A stretch of 64,000 nucleotides of DNA from Areca catechu (lineage: Eukaryota > Streptophyta > Magnoliopsida > Arecales > Arecaceae), in assembly GCA_021397845.1 (NCBI GenBank), contig CM038053.1, positions 83,513,157 to 83,577,156 of the forward strand. Reading direction: 5' to 3'. Below, piece by piece: positions 32,881 to 45,324 of this stretch. A model generated the notes under the pieces. That model saw only the letters and a list, made by a program, of their open reading frames with translations. It did no database searches and had not been told where the DNA came from. Within the stretch, counting starts at the first letter, position 1, and each line of letters starts with the position of its first letter. A program made the position numbers and the translations under genes.

Positions 32881-35800
32881 CCAAAAGGTATGTATGAGTA
32901 CATACTATATTGATATTAAATTCGTCTATATCAAATACTTGGATATTGGATACCGCTTGTGGTTACCATATATGCAAATCTTTGCAGGACATCCACAAGC
33001 TTAAAGTATTGAAGGAGGTGACTTCAATCTCTACGGTGCTAGTGGTGATATCATCCAAGCAGAAGCTATAGGGACCTATATTCTGAAGTTGCCTTCAGGG
33101 AAGATCTTGGAGTTAGAAAATTATTACTATATGCCAAAGATTATTAGGAATATTATATCTCCTTTGTTATAAAACAAGGATATGTAATGGATGTAACGAG
33201 CACTGGTTGCTCGACAATGTTATCCAATAAAATTATTTGTTCTGGCATATTTAGCAATGGGCTCTTAACTCTTTCTTCAATGATAATGTTTTTCTTGTCA
33301 ATAAAAGAAAAAGAAAAGACTTTAATGATACTTTACTTTGGCATCATCGACTTGGTCATGTTAATGAGTCTAGGATAAGCAAGTTATATAAGAAAAAATT
33401 CCTTGATCCTTATGAGTATGAATCATTAGGAACTTGCGAATCATGTCTCATGGGTAAGATGACCAAGACTCCATTTACTGGACATGGAGAAAGATCAACT
33501 GAGTTATTAGGACTTATACATAATGATGTATGTGGTCCAATGACAACTCAGGCCAGAGGTGGATACTTATATTTTATCACTTTTACAGATGATTTATCTA
33601 GGTTTGGATGTGTGTATCTTATGAAACATATATCTGAAGCCTTTGATAAATTTAAGGAGTATCAAAGTATGGTCGAAACAAAACTAGGAAAAGTATAAAG
33701 TTCTTCATTCTGATCGAGGAGGAGAATACTTATCTACGGAGTTTTTAGACTATCTTAAAGTTAATGGAATTCTTTCTGAATGGACCCTCCTTATACACCA
33801 CAGCTAAATGGTATAGCTGAAAGGAGGAATCGTACCTTATTAGATATGGTACGATCCATGATATACTTCACAAATTTATCCATTTCCTTCTGGGGTCATG
33901 CCCTAGAAACTGCTATTTACATTCTGAACAAGGTACCTTCTAAATCCGTGTTAGTACTCCATATGAATTTGGAGTGGAAATAACTGTATCTTAAATATTT
34001 TAAGGTATGGGGATGTCCAGCTTATGTTAAAAAAAATTTTGGACATAAGTTGGAACCTAGAGCGGATAAATGTCTATTTGTAGGATATCCTAAAGAGGGT
34101 AGAGGATATCTGTTCTACCATCCTACTGAACAAAAGATTTTTGTCAGCAGGCATGCCACTTTTCTAGAAAAAGAGTTCATTTTAGAAAAGGGCAATGGTA
34201 GAACTATTGAACTTGGAGAAGTACAAGAACACAGATAGACAGTTCTCAACTATTAGAACATATAGTTAGGACAGAACCAGAACACAAACTCCTCCCCGTA
34301 GGTCTGATAGAGTGCCACGGGCACCTGAGAGGTATGGGTTTATTATTGAAAATAATGAAGCCAAAGTCATTCAAAATGATGAACCTCTAACCTATATAGA
34401 AGCTATCTTGAGCACTGATTCAGATAGATGGCAAGAAGCCATGGAATCCGAAATAGACTCTATGTATGTAAACCAAGTATGGTCTTTGGTCGATGCACCA
34501 GAGGGTGTTAATCCTATTGGGTGCAAATGGGTCTATAAGAAAAGATTGGGGTTGATGGCAAGTTGAAACCTATAAAGCCAGATTAGTGGCAAAAGGTTTT
34601 AGACTAAAACAGGAATTGATTATGATGAAACATTCTCACCTGTTGCCATGCTCAAATAAATTTGGATTTTACTTGCTATAGCAGCGTACCATGATTATGA
34701 GATCTGGCAGATGGATGTGAAGACTGCATTCCTCAATGGTTTCCTTGAGGAAGAAGTCTACATGTCACAGCCAGAAGGTTTTATTTCAAAGAATAAACCT
34801 AATCAAGTATGCAAGCTAAAGAAATCCATTTATGGATTAAGCAAGCTTCGAGGAGTTGGAACATCCGCTTTGATGAAACTATTAAAAGGTTTGGTTTTAT
34901 CAAAAATGTGGATGGACCCGTGTTTATAAGAAGACTAGTGGGAGTGCCATAGTCTTCTTGGTTCTGTATGTAGATGACATACTCCTCATTGGGAATGATA
35001 TCCCAATGTTGCAATCAGTCAAGGTTTGGCTATCAAACCAGTTTTCCATGAAAGATTTGGGAGAAGCATCCTATATACTAGGTATTAAGATCTATAGAGA
35101 TAGATCTAAGAGGATGCTAGGTTTATCCCAATCTAGGTACATTGACTTAGTGCTGAAAAGATTCAGCATGGATGGAAGTAAAAGAGGTTATCTTCCTATG
35201 AGTCAAGGCATACATCTTTCTAAAAGGATGTCTCCTAAGACACCTGAAGAAAGTAATAGAATGAATTCTATACACTATGCTTCGGCAATAGGGTCCATAA
35301 TGTATGCCATGTTATGTACCAGGCCTGATGTTGCATATGCTTTAGGCATTGTCAGTAGGTTTCAGGCTGATCTAGGAGAGGATCATTGGAAAGCAGTTAA
35401 AAATATTCTTAAGTACCTAAGAAGGACTAAGGATATTGTTCTAGTTTATGGTGGTTCTGATCTTAACTAGAGCATATTCTGATTCTAGTTTTCAATCAGA
35501 CTCTGATGATAGTAAATCCATTTCGGGATATGTTTTTACCCAAATGGTGGAGCAGTGAGTTAGAAGAGTATCAAGCAGCAGACTATAGCTGACTCAACCA
35601 CAGAGGCAGAATATATAGCTGTTAGTGAAGCCACCAAGGAAGCAGTCTGGATGAAGAAGTTCACCACAGAGTTGGGTGTTGTTCCTGAAATTGAAAACCT
35701 AGTGCCACTTTATTGTGATAACACTGGGGCTGTTGCTCAAGCTAAGGAACCAAGAGCTCATCATAAGTCCAAGCACATTCTGAGACACTTCCATCTCGTT

Positions 35801-35950
35801 CGAGAAATAGTAGAAAGACAAGATGTCTACATAAATAGAGTTGATACAAAGAACAATGTAGCAGACCCGTTCACTAAGGCTCTACCACAGCGAGAGTTTG
35901 ATCGCCACCTCGAGTGTATGGGATTAAGATTTAAAGGCGATTGGCTTTAG
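32881..35950 (+). pseudogene. pol: pol of element E: protease, integrase, RT, RNase H
   Basis: Protease LDTACGYHICKSL, catalytic Asp 32949-32951, with Ala where Gly is expected. Integrase zinc part near 33340-33460 (HRLGHVNESRI..CESCLMGKM), core LIHNDVCGP..ARGGYLYFITFTDD, second Asp in HSDRGGEYLS, third region GIAERRNRTLLDMV. RT: ESEIDSMYVNQVWSLVD, QMDVKTAFLNGFLEEEVYM, YVDD at 34967-34978. RNase H ends YCDNTGAVAQAKEP, HHKSKHILRHF, ADPFTKALP and FKGDWL with a stop at 35948-35950. About ten lesions. A TGCAAGTGGGAGA PPT follows. Confidence 0.92.
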
Positions 35951-35964
35951 TGCAAGTGGGAGAT

Positions 35965-38308
35965 TGAAAGGGATATGCCCTACAAGCCAATCTATGTTGC
36001 ATCTCCCAAACCATTGTAATTGACAATTTTCTAATAAAGGCATTATTTTTCATCATACGCTATTTTATATTATATGATGAACCCCATAGATTAGGGCTAT
36101 GATTTTAGGGTTATGATGAGATCATACCAGTGAGACCTAAAATCTTAAAACCTTAATCTAAAGTATTCCTAGTCAAAGGAACCCTAAGTAGGGATCAGGG
36201 TTTTCCGGTAAGACTAGCACATCCCATGTATACTGGAAAGGGTGACTGCTCTCACAGTCACTTGTGTATGACACTAATACTGGGATGTGGTGCTCATTGG
36301 AGAATGAGTTCATTGATATGATCCAACTTGAGAACATCTAATGGAGTCTTAGCTACATGTCAATAGGTTCTCATAGTGGGAGTGGTACAAGTAATCCTTT
36401 GACCTGAGACTGCCATAAGTACCTTATGTACATGAACCCATGCTTTGGTTCAATCCTAATCATGACACTGAGTCATGCACAGGATTGATACTGGGAATGG
36501 TGAGTTGGATATGAATGTAATGAGTAGGTCAACAAGGAATCGATCACTCTTGGTAAGAGGAGATTGCATCCAGCTAGTTAACAATCAGATGATGATTCAG
36601 GGAATCTTTGATCAAAGTAAAGATATTAGAGATGGTTTCTAATATCAAGATAATTGAATCATCAATATAAGATTGAGCTAAAAATAAATATAATATTAGA
36701 TTTGACATATATCCATATCCATATTTATATTTTGGGTGCAGGCTGATCGAAAGATTTAATTGTACGGTAACTCTCTACTGAAGGATAATTTTGGTATTTC
36801 ACCAGAATTTTCATATCTTCCGGGGAGACATGATACGTTGCTAGACGTCAATCTTGTCTTGTGGGTTGATCAAATTCAAAGATCACTTAGGAAGAGTCCT
36901 AATTGATCAAATCGGGTAAGCCCGGTTTGACCTAAATCAATTAGAAAGAGTTCTAATTAAATTAGGTCAACTTGTGTTCGAACCCACTGCTGGCTAGATG
37001 TGGAACCCAATGGGTCACACACTTAAGGGGATTGATCAAGAGTTTAATTTGTAATTAAATCATCTTTGCAGGATAACACTCTAGCAGGTGTTGCAAACCC
37101 TAGCTTCTATTCGAATCGGATTCGAATTAGGGTTCCGAATTGGTTCAATTTGGGTTTTAATTGGATCTAATTAGACCCTATTGTGAAAATAGGGATTATG
37201 GCTAACCCTATTGCTAGCCATGTAACTACGCTAGCCTTTCCACCCACCCCTTTGCATTTCCATGCCAAAATGCCAAGAGTCCATGCGCTTATGGACTCTT
37301 GGCGTGCCAAGAGTCCATGGCGCATGGACTCTTGGCACGCCCCACTTAATTCTTCGATGAATTAAGATGGGGCGGCGCCTCCTTTCTTAAAATTAGCACT
37401 CCACTTGTCCCCTTTGGATGGAACTCTTCCCGGTTGCACGAAACGTCTCTTCGGAGACCGAAACATCGCGATTCCTTTATTCTAGAATTTCACGACTTTC
37501 TTTTAGGAAAGCCATGAGTTTTAATCTGGAAGGGCGTGAGAAGGAGGGAAGGGGCATGAGAAATAGGGAAGGGGCGTGAGACAAAATGGAATGGTGTTTA
37601 CGGAGAGTTGTGAAGACATCTCTTTGTAATCTATTTAAGGAACAGAGGTCTCGGGTGTTGGACAAATGTACGATAGAGTTTTTATTTTTCTTTTCTTTCC
37701 AGGAGACTGATTCCTCCTTAGCTTGTTTAGGACACAGAGAGTTTCCCTTTTACAAGTTCTCTTCTCTGTTGAAACTCAAGTCCAAAACAAGAGATAGGAA
37801 GAATCTCTCGATCGGTAAAAGAAAAGAATTACTACTCTGTTTCTATTTCCTTTTTCTTTAAGACATTAGTGTCTTAAATCATTCTCTCCTTCAAGACAAG
37901 AGTTTTATTCTTTGGACAAGGTCTTAAGAAAGTGAGAGGAAGAAGAAAGAAAGAAGTAAGGAGTCCATACCGTGGAGTTTTAAAGCCATAGTCTTCTTGA
38001 GTTCTAGGATAAGAATTCAAGTGAAGGAATTTGAAGAAGCTAGCATCTTGATCAATCATCTTGTGGATCACCATTGGAGGGTGGACATTTGGATGCCTGT
38101 TGAAATCAAAAGGGCATTCAACACCAAGTTTTGATTCTACATCAAAATTGATTTAGCGTTAACAGTTGGTGCCCTAATTCTAACAATGTAAGTTTGTATG
38201 TTTATTATATGTTTAATCCTGAATAAGGAGATCTTGGCTAAGGGATTATGGTGCAAATTTCATCATTTTGAAATTACACTTCCGCTACGGTGCACTGGAT
38301 TCCCAACA
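35965..38308 (+). repeat. 3' LTR of element E
   Basis: Starts TGAAAGGGATATGCCC after the PPT and ends GGATTCCCAACA before GAGAG; 2,344 bp. Confidence 0.95.
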
Positions 38309-38802
38309 GAGAGCTCCAGTCCAAGATAGGCCCACTATTGACCAGCTCCACCTGGGTTTCTTGGCCCACAAGTCAGGATTTCTTAGCCTTCAAGTTATGT
38401 ACCTTGGGGTGAATCTATAAATATCCCACCCCCTCTTGTATTTTTTTAATGAATAAGGGATGAATAAAATTTCTTGAGTCTGTGTGAAGGATCTGTGTGA
38501 TCCAGGATTTCTATGTGATCCCTATTCTATGTGAAGGATCTGTGTGATCCCAGGACTTCTGTGTGATCCTGATTTGGGCATCTATGTGAGCCCAGGGTAT
38601 CTGTGTGATCCACTTCCCCTTCTTCCCAGGGTTTCTTGTGATCCCTGATTTAGGCATCTGTGTGACCCTTTCTGTGTGCTTGTCCTCCTGAAATCTGTGT
38701 GAACCCCAGTTATCCTTCCCCTTTCTTTCTTCCCCTGCAATCCTAATCTCTGGTGATTCTTTTTCGCTCGCCATGATCCATCCCGATCTCTGTCCCGCAT
38801 CA
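38309..38802 (+). repeat. 3' LTR of L, second piece
   Basis: Begins with the right GAGAG (38309-38313), then AGCTCCAGTCCAAGA as in the 5' LTR at about 26540. Keeps the TATA box and the TGTGTGATCC repeats and ends CCCGCATCA. Confidence 0.9.
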
Positions 38803-38807
38803 GACTA

Positions 38808-40106
38808 TCATATTATAAATTAATATGATAAGACTAGAATGATGCATGAAAGATGTAAAAGGTTTACATGAATTTATTTAAAAATGTTTTAATTAAAGTT
38901 AGCTTATAATCTAACAATGATGAATTGTAAGATTAATTAAATGACAAGCCAGATTAGGTTTATGAAACCTAATGTCATTTGAATAAGCCATCTAGGTTAA
39001 TTGGTTTAGCTGTCTCTGATTGCCATTTATTGGGTTAGACCTAAGGTTAGTTGAATTGGACTTAAGAGAACTAATCAAATGTTGATTAAGGACTTTCTCT
39101 TTAGTATCTATCTAATAGTTAGATGGGTTAGTCCATTTCTTCAAATGGATCTGATTAGCTCTGTGTAAGCTCGACTTCCTAGGTTGTTCTAATCAAGTTT
39201 GGTAACCGATTGGTGTATAGGCAAGTTGGCATTTTTGATCATGGCTGCTTGAGGCTACCTCTTTCCTGGCTAACTTGGTTAGTGTCTAGGAAAGATGGTT
39301 AATGACGGATACTCACCCATGATCTCACCTACCTGGCTAATCTAGTCAACCAGAACTGATTTGAAGAGCTTATTGATTCGAGTTAACCCATGTCACCCAA
39401 GTTGATCAGCCTATTTGATCTTTATGTGCCATGGACCAACTTGTTGATTTAATTCAACCCTCCTGAGAATTGATTTGATTAGTGGGAGGTTGATCCATGT
39501 TCTTTCTATATTCTTCTGTCATAATTTAAATAAATCCTCTAAATTACTAGGTCCTGAAAAGACTAAGTCAATAAGTTGATGGTGTCTTAGCCTCCCCTTG
39601 AGTGGGTTTGTAATGAGTCCTTTAGCTTGGTGTACATCGACAGTTCCAGAGAACGGGTGTGCATCCCGTTACTGGGATTACTCTTCCATAGATAATGATT
39701 CAGTGCAACCTTCTTAACAGTGATCATGTGGGTGGCCATAGTCGGGCTTGGTCATCATTAGTTGGAAGCATCGAATTTGTCATATTAATGGTTGGACCTA
39801 ACCAGAGACCCGTAATAGGAGGCCCCTAGGTCGATTGGGAGTTCTGGGGCAAAATTTTTACTGGAAGTTGCTTAGGGAAGCAATTGTTAGAGAACCTACC
39901 TTTAGGCCTATGGGTGAGCCGGTCAGAGTCGGGCTCATACGTTGTCTATTAGATTTCAGTACCCACTATGAAATGATGATTTCAAGGATGGAGTTAGAGG
40001 CTCACAATCTGAAAAATTAGTGGGAGGGACCTTTAGACTAAAGTCCAAGTCTTTTGGTTTTAATTGATTAATTCATATACTAATTTGGTCATAATTTTCT
40101 TTTCAT
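38808..40106 (+). other. Leader of element A, second part, rich in inverted repeats
   Basis: Non-coding stretch up to gag. It contains several perfect short inverted repeats (38806-38830, 38853-38869, 38898-38915, 38939-38980, 39072-39088, 39110-39124, 39652-39670). It also holds a GTGTCTAGGAAAGATGG block at 39282 shared with D and E. A small frame at 39835-40020 has no family match. Confidence 0.75.
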
Positions 40107-40950
40107 ATGTCTTCAAACCTTTCGCTCCGGTCACTTCTCGATAGCAAGTTTAAGGATCCTAATTTCGATAGCTGGTATCGAAAATTGAGGATTGTCCTGG
40201 AGCACGAGTAGATCCTTTATGTGATAACGGATCCAGCACCCGAAATCCATCCTGGCAATGCTCGGAGTTCGGTCAGGGATACTTATTTGAAGTGGGTTTC
40301 TGATCGGACTACTGTCCGATGCATAATATTGATGGCGATGAATGACGAGTTTAGTCATAAATTCGAGGAGGCCTAACCAGACGAGATTCTTCAGAAGTTG
40401 AAAATCTTCTTTCAGCATGCCAACGATGTGGAGTAGTATAAAGTATCTTGTGCCATCTATAATGCCAAATGTGTAATGGCGGTTCGGTCACTGATCATGT
40501 ATTGTACATGATCGAGATGATCAATGATTAGGCGAACTCAGATGTCCCTTGCACGAGCAACTCGTCAAGATGTGATCATGAATTCTTTATCCTCCTCCTA
40601 TCTTGACTTTCTTGATCATCATAAAATGAATAAGCCTGCAGTCAATTACCATGGTTTGATGGGATTGCTACAGACTTACGAGAAGGACCACCAACTGAAT
40701 AAGGGGGTGGTGAATATAGTGAGAGGTTCTAGAGGTCGTCGTCCCTTCAAGAAAGGGATGAAGAAAGGTAAGGGAAAGAAGGTGCAGAGTGCTCCTAGCC
40801 CAAGTCAGACCAAGAAAGTGAAAGCTATTCAAGCTAGTGCAGAGTGCTTCTATTGTAAGAAGTAGGGACACTGGAAGAGGAATTGTCCCCTTTATCAGGT
40901 ATCCTTAGACCCGAACAGGCCAAGGAAGGGAAAGCAACACGGTGTTGGAT
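40107..40950 (+). pseudogene. gag: gag of element A
   Basis: ATG at 40107 opens MSSNLSLRSLLDSKF, then DSWYRKLRIVLEHE and a stop (40209-40211). A frame from 40524 carries LDHHKMNKPAVNYHGLMGLLQTYE, followed by a basic linker and a CCHC knuckle CFYCKK.GHWKRNC at 40845-40886 with a TAG in its middle. RNA-binding capsid precursor in an active copy; here interrupted by at least two stops. Confidence 0.85.
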
Positions 40951-42745
40951 AAGGTATTTATATGATAAAACCTTGTAATTTCTCTATTTGTGACACTGCT
41001 AACTAGGTATTGGATACTGGTAGTCCTATTCATGTTTGCAATTCATTGCAGGGACTGTAGGTTAGCAAGAGATTCAAGGATGGGGAGCAGTACCTAGAGT
41101 TGGAAATGGACATTGTGTTCCAGTGCTGGCGGTTTTAGCTGAGTCTGTATTTTAAAGTCTAGTACTGTCGATTAGTCGACTGTCATTATTGTCCTAGTTT
41201 CATTATGAGCATTATCTCTGTAGGCCTATTGGTCAATTATGATTATGAACTTTCAATAAAGGAGATTTTTGCCAAGTTATTATGAATAACTCTGTGATAA
41301 TGAAAGCTAAGTTAAATAATGACATTATGTTTTGTCATGGCCTGTTAATGTAATGTACATGTCTAGCAAATTCCCAAGGATAAAAAATATCAGTGACCTG
41401 TATCTATGGCACTGTAGGCTAGGTCATGTTAACCAGCATAGGATAAACAAGTTGCGAGGAGATGGCCTCCTCGAGGTCAGTGATTCTGACTCACTGCCCA
41501 ATTGTGAATCTTGTTTTGCTGGTAAAATGACCAAGTCATCTTTTATTGGAAAAGGTGAACGAGCTACAGAACTTCTGAGTCTCGTACATACTGATGTATG
41601 TGGACTCATAACAGTTAGTGCCAGAGGTGGATACAGATATTTCATTACATTTACAGATGACCTTTTCAGGTATGGTTATGTCTTCTTGATGAGACATAAA
41701 TCTGAGTCATTTGAAATGTTCAAACGATATCGTAATGAAGTAGAAAAATAAATTGAAAAGAGTATTAAAACCCTTCGGTATGATCGAGGAAGTGAACACC
41801 TATCTAGTGAGTTCATGACATATCTTGAGGAGAATGGGATTCTCTCTTAGTGGACTCCTTCAGGAACACCCAGTTGAATGGTGTGTCCTAAAGGAGGAAT
41901 CGAAACCTGTTGGACATGGTTCAATCAATGATGGGCTTTGCAACTCTACTGCTATCCTTCTGGGGATATGCACTTGAGACAGCTTGTTACTTGCTGAATA
42001 ATGTTCCAAGTAAGTCTGTTGTCTCCACTCCATATGAGTTATGAGTGGACGTAAACCATCAATTTCATACCTTCGGGTCTGGGGTTATCCAGCTTATATA
42101 AAGCATTTAGACTCAGATAAACTTGGTCCTAGGTATGATCGGTGCCTGTTTATTGGGTACCCTAAGGAAATAAAAGGGTATTTCTTCTACTTGGAGGACG
42201 AACAGAAAGTGTTCATTGCTCTTAGGGCTATCTTTTTAAAAAAGGAGTTCCTTGGAGAAGGAACTATAGCCTCTAAGATTGAACTTGGTGAAGTTCAACC
42301 AGTAGAAGAACCTGCACACTCTTAGGACATCATAGAACTGGCTATGATTAGATCACAACCGGAATCCATTACTAGGACATCCGGTAGAGTACCACGTCTA
42401 CCGGATAGATACTACGATTTCTGGGTCTGGGATGGTGATCCTATTGTGCTTGATGAGAATGATGAGGATTCGATCACCTATATGGATGCACTTCAGAGAT
42501 CTGACTCTGAGGCGTGGCTTGGAGCTATGCGATCCGAGATGGAGTCCATGGAGATCAGCAATGTATGGACATTGGTTGATCCACTTGAAGGGATAAAACC
42601 CATCGGGGGCAAGTGGATTTTCAAGAGAAAAAGGGGTGCAAATGGGAAGGTGGAGACCTATAAAGCCTGTCTGGTTGCCAAGGGGTATCGTCAGCGGTAT
42701 GGTATTGATTATGATGAGACGTTCTCTCCTGTGGCAATGCTCAAG
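40951..42745 (+). pseudogene. pol: pol of element A, first part: protease, integrase, start of RT
   Basis: Protease LDTGSPIHVCNS with catalytic Asp at 41013-41015 (motif intact). The integrase zinc region LWHCRLGHVNQHRI...CESCFAGKM and core LVHTDVCG..SARGGYRYFITFTDD occupy 41332-41751. RT begins near 42480 with YMDALQRSDSEAWLGAMRSE, VWTLVDP and GIDYDETFSPVAMLK. It stops where solo LTR H inserted; TCAAG (42741-42745) is duplicated. Only scattered stops interrupt it, so this part is less decayed than pol of B. Confidence 0.88.
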
Positions 42746-44016
42746 TGGTGTGGACACCAGAAGCAGAAGCTGAATAAAACCCCACTCAAATAAGGTTAAC
42801 CTGATTCCACTTTGGATCGAAGATCACTAGGTTAAATTTTTCTTGTAAAGGGCAATTTACTTTCAAGAGTCCTGTAATTACTTAGTTTCAATTTCATGAA
42901 TCCTGTAATTATGTCTAATCGAGTCCTGTAATTATGTCCTGTCTCAATCCGGGTTCAAATAAAAACTCAATTAGAGTTCCATTAGGTTTATTTAAATCAA
43001 GTCCAAGCTACGTCAAGTTGAGGTTCACCAAACCACTTGGAGTTTCCAAATCAAGACCTTGGTCCACCAAGCTGGAATTCCACATCACCATGCCAACAAA
43101 GCAGCCACCAGGAATGCCACATCATCAGCCACGTCACCTTCAAATGGGCGCCTAAAGGGGAGATCGACCAAGCATTTTAATTCAAAGAAACCGGCCAATC
43201 TCCATGAATTTCTCCTTATCCCATGTAACAAGGCCCTATATCCTCCAGCCTCCCTTGTAATCCTCCACAATTTGGGAGAATCTCCATGAATTTCTCCTTA
43301 TCCCATGTAACAAGGCCCCATATCCTCCAACCTCCCTTGTAATCCTCTACAATTTGGGAGTTTTCAAATTTCAAAAGTTTTGTAAGGCTATTAAAAAGCC
43401 TTGGACGCCCCATTGTGAAGGGGATTTGATTTTTGGAGATTAATGAAAGTTGAAGTTGAATTGAAGTTTTATGTTTTGAGTGATTGTCCCTAAGCCCCTC
43501 TTCCACACCAAACTATTCTCTCTTCCAAGCATCCAACGCCCAAGTCAAGAAGAAGGCCTTGGAGTCGGCCAAGCCATCTCAATCTCTTTCTTTGCTCACA
43601 AATTTCCATCCCTTCCATATGCATGCCTTTCTTCTTCCTAACTCTTATTCTTTATGTGCAGGGTCCTTCGAGGTTTTCGAGTTGCAAGCAGGGTCTTCCT
43701 TGACAAGGAACCAACAAGCTGAAGCCCAAGTCCAGGGTTCTGATCGCTGTTATCCAAGGTTCTTCAGTTCTGAGCATTGGTAGTTTCAAGGTATGAATCA
43801 AAAGAAGGTTGGAAAGCTCATCACGGTAAGTCCACAATCATTAGCCCCTATTATCTAGATCTTCTTTTTTCTTAATTTAGGATCGTGTCTAATCAAGTAA
43901 AAGTCCCTTTTCATGTAATCCTTAAGACTTATTATGATGAGTACAATGCTAATATAATTAGGTTTCATTGCTCTACATACACTAATCAAATCATTAATCA
44001 TATGCTTGCCGCATCA
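42746..44016 (+). mobile_element. Solo LTR H inside the RT of element A
   Basis: A 1,271-bp block starting TGGTGTGGACACC and ending CTTGCCGCATCA, with TSD TCAAG (42741-42745 and 44017-44021). Removing it restores the RT reading across LK and SIR. It has no PBS, PPT or coding sequence, so a solo LTR is the best call. A TATA-like CTATTAAAAAGCC near 43388 followed by an ATTAATGAAAG leader supports plus orientation, though orientation is uncertain. Superfamily not determined; unlike the copia LTRs nearby. Confidence 0.85.
43197..43360. repeat. 82-bp tandem duplication inside solo LTR H
   Basis: AATCTCCATGAATTTCTCC starts both units at 43197 and 43279; the copies differ at a handful of bases. Confidence 0.93.
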
Positions 44017-45311
44017 TCAAGTCCATTCGATCATGCTTGCTTTGCCAACATATTTTGACTTTGAGATCAGGTAGATGGATGTCCGAATCGCTTTCTTAAA
44101 TGGGGAGCTAGATGAGGAGATGTATATGATAAAGCCTGAAAGGTTCACATCCACAGATGAGTCAAAAGTCTGCAAATTATAGAGGTTCACTTATGGATTA
44201 AAGCAAGCATCTCGAAGTTGGAACAACATTTGATAAGTATATCAAATTATATGGCTTTGTTAGGAATGGAGAGGAACCCTGCATCTATAAGTGGGTTAAT
44301 GGTTCTATGATTGTATTCCTGGTACTGTATGTTGATGACATTCTCTTAATCGGGAATGACATCACAACATTACAAGGAATAAAGGTCTGGTTGTCATCTC
44401 AGTTCTCTATGAAGGACTTGGATGGAGCTTCTTTCATACTGGGTATGAAGATCTACAGAGATAGATCTAAGAGGCTTCTGGGATTGACCCAGTCTACGTA
44501 CATTGATACCATGCTGAAATAGTTCAGCACTGTATCATTCCAAGAAAGGCTATCTCCCGATAGGTTATGGAATTACTCTTTCCAAGAAGGATTATGCGAC
44601 AACTCCTAAGGAAAGAGAGTGCATGAATAGAGTTTCTTATGCTTCTGTAGTGGGCTCTATCATGTATTCTATAACATGTACTAGACCAGACATGGCATAC
44701 TCACTAGGAGTGGTGAGCAGATACCAGTCTGACCCAGGAGGTCCATTGGAAGATGGTTAAGACCATCATGAAGTATTTGAGAAATACTAAGGATCAATGG
44801 CTGATTTATGGAGAACCTGACTTGAGACTTGTGGGGTATACTGACTCTAGTTTCCAGTCATACAGAGATGATAGCAAGAGTGTGTCAGAATTTATGTTTA
44901 CCCTGAATTGAGGAGCGATCTACTGGAAGAGTTCCAAGCAAGCAACAGTTGCAGATTCGATATGCGAAGCATAGTACATTGCAGCATCAGATGCAGCAAA
45001 GGAAACCGTATGGTTGCGAAAGTTCCTTGGAGAGCTAGGGGTGGAACCTTCCCTAAATGATCCTGTTCCTATGTATTGTGACAGCACAGGAGCCATTGCT
45101 CAAGCTAAGGAGCCAAAGTCTTATCACCGCACTAAGCACATATGTGGCGCTATCACCTCGTGCGAGAGATAGTGGAATGAGCAACATTAATATTATGAAA
45201 ATCGATGGAAAGGAGAATCTAGCCGACCCCTTCACTAAAGCCCTCGGAATTAAAGAGTTCGACTATTATAAAAGGGAAATGGGTATTAGATACTGTTCTG
45301 ATTGGCTTTAG
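44017..45311 (+). pseudogene. pol: pol of element A, second part: RT and RNase H
   Basis: After H the reading resumes at TCAAG with the conserved QMDVKTAFLNG-type segment (here RXMDVRIAFLNGELDEEMY), then LYVDDILLIGND with YVDD at 44328-44339. RNase H includes YCDSTGAIAQAKEP and ADPFTKALG, ending YCSDWL and TAG at 45309-45311. Several frameshifts (about 44520-45050). Next is a short purine-rich GTACAAGTAGAAG before the 3' LTR, the presumptive PPT. Confidence 0.87.
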
Positions 45312-45324
45312 TACAAGTAGAAGT

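Larger units (their letters stand above)
28522..38308 (+). mobile_element. Element E: Ty1-copia, innermost and best preserved
   Basis: 5' LTR 28522-30919, PBS 30921-30932, gag from 32070, pol to 35950, PPT, and 3' LTR 35965-38308; perfect TSD GAGAG. Total 9,787 bp with nothing inserted in it. Over the first roughly 290 bp the LTRs differ at about a dozen positions by eye, the lowest level of any pair here, which fits its innermost position. Same group as element D: shared gag start, leader structures, integrase and LTR ends. Confidence 0.95.
26261..38802 (+). mobile_element. Element L: non-autonomous LTR element (LARD/TRIM-like), split by E
   Basis: 5' LTR 26261-27030 (TGATGGGGA...CCCGCATCA), PBS TGGTATCAGAGC at 27033, about 1.2 kb of internal DNA without gag or pol, then a 3' LTR from 28237 interrupted by element E and ending at 38802. 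Flanks are GACTT (26256-26260) and GACTA (38803-38807), a 5-bp duplication with one mismatch. The ends form TGATG/CATCA inverted repeats. Without E the element is about 2.75 kb, with 0.77-kb LTRs. It would depend on proteins from other copia elements. The internal region is strikingly GC-rich and includes an importin-like fragment. Confidence 0.9.

Noticed and set aside
42746..44016. Intron in the RT of element A
   Set aside because: The block has TG..CA ends and a perfect TCAAG duplication; it lacks GT..AG at the boundaries.
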